Below are positions 7,018 to 9,157 of a stretch of DNA of 9,157 nucleotides, piece after piece. Below the pieces are notes generated by a model. The model was not told where the DNA came from. It was given only the letters and a program-made list of their open reading frames with translations, and ran no database searches. This DNA comes from Acidobacteriota bacterium (GTDB lineage: Bacteria; Acidobacteriota; UBA890). A program made the translations under genes and the position numbers. Position 1 is the stretch's first letter. Each line of letters opens with the position of its first letter. The stretch covers positions 1-9,157 of the forward strand of contig JADFNY010000122.1 in NCBI GenBank assembly GCA_022563115.1. The letters run 5' to 3'.

Positions 7018-7046
7018 AGTGTAACACCTCCAAAACACAGCGTAAA
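7018..7046 (-). promoter_or_regulatory. Sigma70-like promoter for smc
   Basis: On the minus strand, TTTACG (-35, at 7046-7041; 4 of 6 matches to TTGACA) is followed after exactly 17 bases by TACACT (-10, at 7023-7018; 4 of 6 matches to TATAAT). Transcription would start near 7011, leaving a leader of about 80 bases before the GTG start of smc at 6928. This supports the GTG start over the TTG at 7033. Sequence-based prediction only. Confidence 0.5.
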
Positions 7047-7055
7047 CGTGTAAAC

Positions 7056-7103
7056 CACTACCTGTTGGGGTAGCACCCCCGGCGCACCCAAGATCGGGTA
7101 GTG
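7056..7103. promoter_or_regulatory. Nested inverted repeat before the glycosyltransferase fusion gene
   Basis: CACTACC (7056-7062) and GGTAGTG (7097-7103) are perfect 7-base inverted arms 34 bases apart. Between them GGGGT-AGC-ACCCC (7067-7079) forms a small hairpin. The right arm overlaps TAGTGT (7099-7104), a possible weak -10 that ends 6 bases before the ATG at 7111. The structure could be an operator or a bipartite binding site between the divergent smc and glycosyltransferase genes. Chance occurrence cannot be excluded. Confidence 0.3.
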
Positions 7104-7110
7104 TTCCCGC

Positions 7111-8544
7111 ATGGCAACCCCCGACCGCGTCCTCTCCGTCATCATGCCCGCATACAACGAACGGGCGACGCTGCGTCAGATCGTCGAACAGGTGCTCGAC
7201 TCCCCGTGGGTCGGACAGTTGATCATCGTCGACGACTGCTCGCAGGATGGCACTCGCGACCTGATACGCGACGAGATCGCCGGCCTCGACCCTCGCATCG
7301 AAGTGCAATTCCATGAGCGCAACCGCGGCAAAGGGGCCTCGATCCGCACCGCACGCGAGCACGTCAAGCTGCCGTTCTGCATCATCCAGGACGCCGACCT
7401 CGAGTACGACCCGCGCGAGTACGGCCGCCTGCTCGAGCCGCTCGTCGACGGTATCGCCGACGTCGTCTACGGCTCGCGATTCCGCGGCGAGGTGCGCCGT
7501 GTGTTGTTCTTCTGGCACGCCGTCGGCAACCGCTTCCTGACGCTGCTGTCGAACATGTCCACGAACCTCAACATCAGCGACATGGAAACCTGCTACAAGG
7601 CCTTCCGCAGCGAGATCTTCATCTCGCTCCCGCTGCGCTCCGAGCGCTTCGGCATCGAGCCGGAGATCACCGCCAAGCTGGCGCGCCTGGGCGTACGCCT
7701 GTATGAGGTCCCGATCTCTTATCACGGCCGGACCTACGCCGAGGGTAAGAAGATCGACTGGAAGGATGGCGTCAGCGCCCTGTGGGTGATCGGGCGGGAA
7801 TGGATGTTCGGCGCCCGCGACCTACCCCACGGCCACCGCACGCTCGACAGCATCGCGCCGCTGCGCAGCTACCATCGCTTCCTGTGGAACACGGTCTCGG
7901 ACAGCGCCGGGAGCCGTGTTGTCGAGATCGGCGCCGGCATCGGCAACATCACCCAGTTCCTCCTCAACAAGGAATACCTCTGGATCACCGACGTCGGCGA
8001 CGATTACCTGCGGCAGCTCACCGCCCGCTTCGATGGCCGCGCCAACATCGGCGTGCTGCGCCTCGATCTGACCCGGCCGCTGGCCGAGGACAACGCCGGC
8101 AGCGTCCGTGGCCAAGCCGACACCGCGGTAGCGTTCAATGTCGTCGAGCACGTCAAGGATGACCGGCTGGCGCTCGAGGTGATTCGCGAGACGCTACAAC
8201 AGGACGGGCGGCTGCTCCTCATCGTACCCGCTCACCCGTTTGCCTACGGAGCCCTCGACGAAGAGCTCGGGCACTTTCGTCGCTACAGCCACGTCGCCCT
8301 CGAAGCCGTGCTGCTCGAGGCGGGCTACGAGATCGAATCGATGACCCGAGCAAACGCCTTCGGTCTCCTCGGCTGGTGGCTCAACGGCCGCATCCTGCGG
8401 CGCCGGCACGTGCCGTCGCTGCAGGCCAAGATCAACAACCTTCTGACCCCGCTGCTGCGCCTGGAGCGCATGTTCCGGATCCCGTTCGGGCTCTCTCTCG
8501 TGGTCGTCGCGCGACGCGTCGCCGGCGACGAAAACCACGGTTAG
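7111..8544 (+). CDS. Bifunctional family 2 glycosyltransferase / class I SAM-dependent methyltransferase
   Basis: A 477-residue two-domain protein. Residues 1 to about 240 are a GT-A fold family 2 glycosyltransferase of the dolichol-phosphate mannosyltransferase (DPM1) type: LSVIMPAYNE (8-17), IIVDDCSQDGT with D41/D42, NRGKGASIRTA, the metal-binding DADLEYDP (D94-x-D96), VVYGSRF and the acceptor-loop region DMETCYKAFRSE. Residues from about 255 are a class I methyltransferase: motif I VVEIGAGIGN (270-279), acidic D294, FNVVEHVKDD (342-351) and GRLLLIVPAHPFAYG with GHFRRYS, as in Methyltransf_11/23 proteins. No membrane segment or signal peptide is evident apart from a weakly hydrophobic GLLGWWL, so it is probably cytoplasmic or peripheral. 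It likely transfers a sugar to a lipid carrier or glycan and methylates a related product; sugar and acceptor are unknown. The ATG is fixed by the first strand of the fold. No Shine-Dalgarno is seen. This fusion type occurs in database annotations. Confidence 0.92.
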   Translation: MATPDRVLSVIMPAYNERATLRQIVEQVLDSPWVGQLIIVDDCSQDGTRDLIRDEIAGLDPRIEVQFHERNRGKGASIRTAREHVKLPFCIIQDADLEYDPREYGRLLEPLVDGIADVVYGSRFRGEVRRVLFFWHAVGNRFLTLLSNMSTNLNISDMETCYKAFRSEIFISLPLRSERFGIEPEITAKLARLGVRLYEVPISYHGRTYAEGKKIDWKDGVSALWVIGREWMFGARDLPHGHRTLDSIAPLRSYHRFLWNTVSDSAGSRVVEIGAGIGNITQFLLNKEYLWITDVGDDYLRQLTARFDGRANIGVLRLDLTRPLAEDNAGSVRGQADTAVAFNVVEHVKDDRLALEVIRETLQQDGRLLLIVPAHPFAYGALDEELGHFRRYSHVALEAVLLEAGYEIESMTRANAFGLLGWWLNGRILRRRHVPSLQAKINNLLTPLLRLERMFRIPFGLSLVVVARRVAGDENHG

Positions 8545-8564
8545 CCACTCGAATCAAGCGCAGC

Positions 8565-8593
8565 GCCGCCATCGCGGCCATTGTGCAGGCACA
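8565..8593 (+). terminator. Weak tandem hairpins after the glycosyltransferase fusion gene
   Basis: GCCGC-CATC-GCGGC (8565-8578) is a perfect 5-bp stem 21 bases after the stop. It is followed at once by TGTG-CAGG-CACA (8582-8593), a second 4-bp hairpin. There is no T-run after either, so termination would be weak or factor-dependent. The position between the stop codon and the tRNA promoter candidate is suitable. Confidence 0.25.
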
Positions 8594-8596
8594 GCC

Positions 8597-8625
8597 GTGA
8601 CCGGTTGAGAAATGCGGGTTAAACT
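8597..8625 (+). promoter_or_regulatory. Candidate promoter for tRNA-Thr
   Basis: GTGACC (8597-8602; 4 of 6 matches to TTGACA) and TAAACT (8620-8625; 4 of 6 matches to TATAAT) are spaced by 17 bases. Transcription would start near 8632, about 50 bases before the mature tRNA. TTGAGA at 8605 is another possible -35 but lacks a matching -10 at the right distance. Confidence 0.35.
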
Positions 8626-8680
8626 TCGATCGATCTTCAGGCGTCGCCTCTTCAGCAGGCGCGCTTCCGGAAATCCTCCA

Positions 8681-8752
8681 GCCGACGTAGCTCAGTGGTA
8701 GAGCAGCTGATTCGTAATCAGCAGGTCCGGGGTTCGACTCCCCGCGTCGGCT
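8681..8752 (+). tRNA. tRNA-Thr, anticodon CGT
   Basis: A full cloverleaf of 72 bases. The acceptor arms GCCGACG and CGTCGGC pair perfectly. The D arm is GCTC/GAGC with a 7-base loop AGTGGTA. The anticodon stem GCTGA/TCAGC encloses the loop TTCGTAA with anticodon CGT, which reads the threonine codon ACG, a codon favoured in GC-rich genomes. The variable loop is AGGTC, and the T arm CGGGG/CCCCG encloses TTCGACT. The discriminator base is T and no CCA is encoded, so the tail must be added by tRNA nucleotidyltransferase. No copy of the tRNA 3' end was seen downstream, so there is no sign here of an integrated element at this gene. Confidence 0.97.
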
Positions 8753-8785
8753 CTTTGGAAATGTAGGATTGGAAAGGGTTTACAG

Positions 8786-8803
8786 GGATTCGGCGGCGAA
8801 CCC
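8786..8803 (-). terminator. Hairpin downstream of the right-edge membrane protein gene
   Basis: Read on the minus strand, GGGTTCG-CCGC-CGAATCC folds into a 7-bp stem (6 Watson-Crick pairs and one G-U) with a 4-base loop, 55 bases after the TAA of the edge gene. It is followed by CTGTAAACCCTTTCC rather than a clean T-run. On the plus strand the same position has an A-C mismatch, so the fold suits minus-strand transcripts better, although it also lies 34 bases after the tRNA. Confidence 0.3.
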
Positions 8804-8857
8804 AAGGGCGTCTAGAAGTTGGGAGTCCTTGCGGCGTCCCTGCCAGAACACCCAAGG

Positions 8858-9157
8858 TTACTCGGCTCCGTAGACGGTGATGAAATCGCCCGCGGTGCGT
8901 TTTCTGTCGACGCCGCGCCCGATCAGCAAGCCGAGGAGGCCGAACGCGGCGCCGAACAGCGCGACGGTGATCGGCCAAAAACTTCCCTCCTCGGTGGCGT
9001 CCCGGGCTCCTAACGCCGCCCCGGCGCCGCCCCCGATGCCGGCGCCGAGCCATCCGCCCTGGCGTCGCCGGTCCTGGGAGGCGCGCACCTGGAGATAACG
9101 GACGTCGTCGCGTGGCAACGCCAGCGTGACGCCGGCTTGTTCGCTGGCCGCGTCGTC
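8858..9157 (-). CDS. Small glycine-rich membrane protein, N-terminus beyond window edge
   Basis: The frame is open from the window edge to TAA at 8860-8858, giving 99 visible residues with the start outside. A TTG at 9118 could start translation, but the frame continues beyond it as EQAGVTLALPRDDVRYLQVR, which reads as a continuous beta-strand domain, so the gene probably extends further. After a basic SQDRRRQGG comes a glycine-zipper-like segment (WLGAGIGGGAGAALGA), a short polar turn (RDATEEGSF) and a clear hydrophobic segment (WPITVALFGAAFGLLGLLIG). It ends with a charged tail. This is the layout of proteins with an N-terminal beta-barrel-like domain of the type LPLADVxxLEV and two C-terminal glycine-rich membrane helices. 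Their function is not known to me. It faces the tRNA gene. Confidence 0.7.
   Translation of the reverse strand, partial: DDAASEQAGVTLALPRDDVRYLQVRASQDRRRQGGWLGAGIGGGAGAALGARDATEEGSFWPITVALFGAAFGLLGLLIGRGVDRKRTAGDFITVYGAE

Noticed and set aside
3794..7725. Several long open frames antisense to smc and to the glycosyltransferase fusion gene (for example 3794-4672, 5096-6073 and 6673-7725)
   Set aside because: They arise from the high third-position GC of the real genes. None has a domain motif, and the true strand has unmistakable motifs throughout.
8681..8857. tRNA-Thr as an attachment site for an integrated element
   Set aside because: No repeat of the tRNA 3' end, no integrase and no change in gene character was found downstream within the window.
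8800..8857. Direct repeat ACCCAAGG at 8800-8807 and 8850-8857
   Set aside because: Eight bases in a short GC-rich gap is within chance expectation, and no element lies between the copies.
1..9157. Search for a CRISPR array, toxin-antitoxin pair, phage or insertion-sequence genes, or a retron-like non-coding RNA
   Set aside because: No spaced repeats, no relevant protein motifs and no non-coding gap over 200 bases were found. The window is ordinary core genome.

Overview
This is a GC-rich bacterial chromosomal segment that looks like ordinary core genome, not a mobile or defence region. I see no transposase, integrase, phage gene or CRISPR array. The very high G+C at third codon positions, the bacterial SMC family condensin, and a tRNA gene without an encoded CCA tail indicate a high-GC bacterium. 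The phylum cannot be fixed from this sequence. A recG-rsmD-coaD string is widespread, and the small glycine-rich membrane protein at the right edge resembles proteins I associate with Acidobacteriota, Gemmatimonadota or Deltaproteobacteria-like lineages (inference only).

Layout, left to right. Positions 1-2842 hold a minus-strand cluster transcribed leftwards: recG (branch-migrating DNA helicase), rsmD (16S rRNA m2G966 methyltransferase, overlapping recG by 4 bases), then the first 21 codons of coaD (phosphopantetheine adenylyltransferase), cut by the window edge. A short divergent region (2843-2933) with a perfect 12-base palindrome and a hairpin separates recG from a plus-strand nucleoside-phosphorylase-superfamily gene (2934-3740). 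That gene converges on a long minus-strand smc gene (3833-6928). A second divergent region (6929-7110) holds a good sigma70-like promoter for smc and a nested inverted repeat in front of a plus-strand fusion gene (7111-8544) that joins a family 2 glycosyltransferase to a class I SAM-dependent methyltransferase. Then come a tRNA-Thr(CGT) gene (8681-8752) and, on the minus strand, the C-terminal part of a small membrane protein (8858-9157) that runs off the right edge.

The genes serve several separate housekeeping processes: replication-fork rescue, ribosome modification, coenzyme A synthesis, chromosome segregation, translation and probably envelope glycan or glycolipid synthesis. They do not form one pathway. 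The most unusual gene is smc. Its ATPase head carries a roughly 75-residue insertion ending in a Gly/Asn/Ser-rich stretch, its coiled-coil arms are clearly shorter than usual, and its hinge is divergent, although all ATPase motifs are intact. I found no convincing undescribed multi-gene system here.
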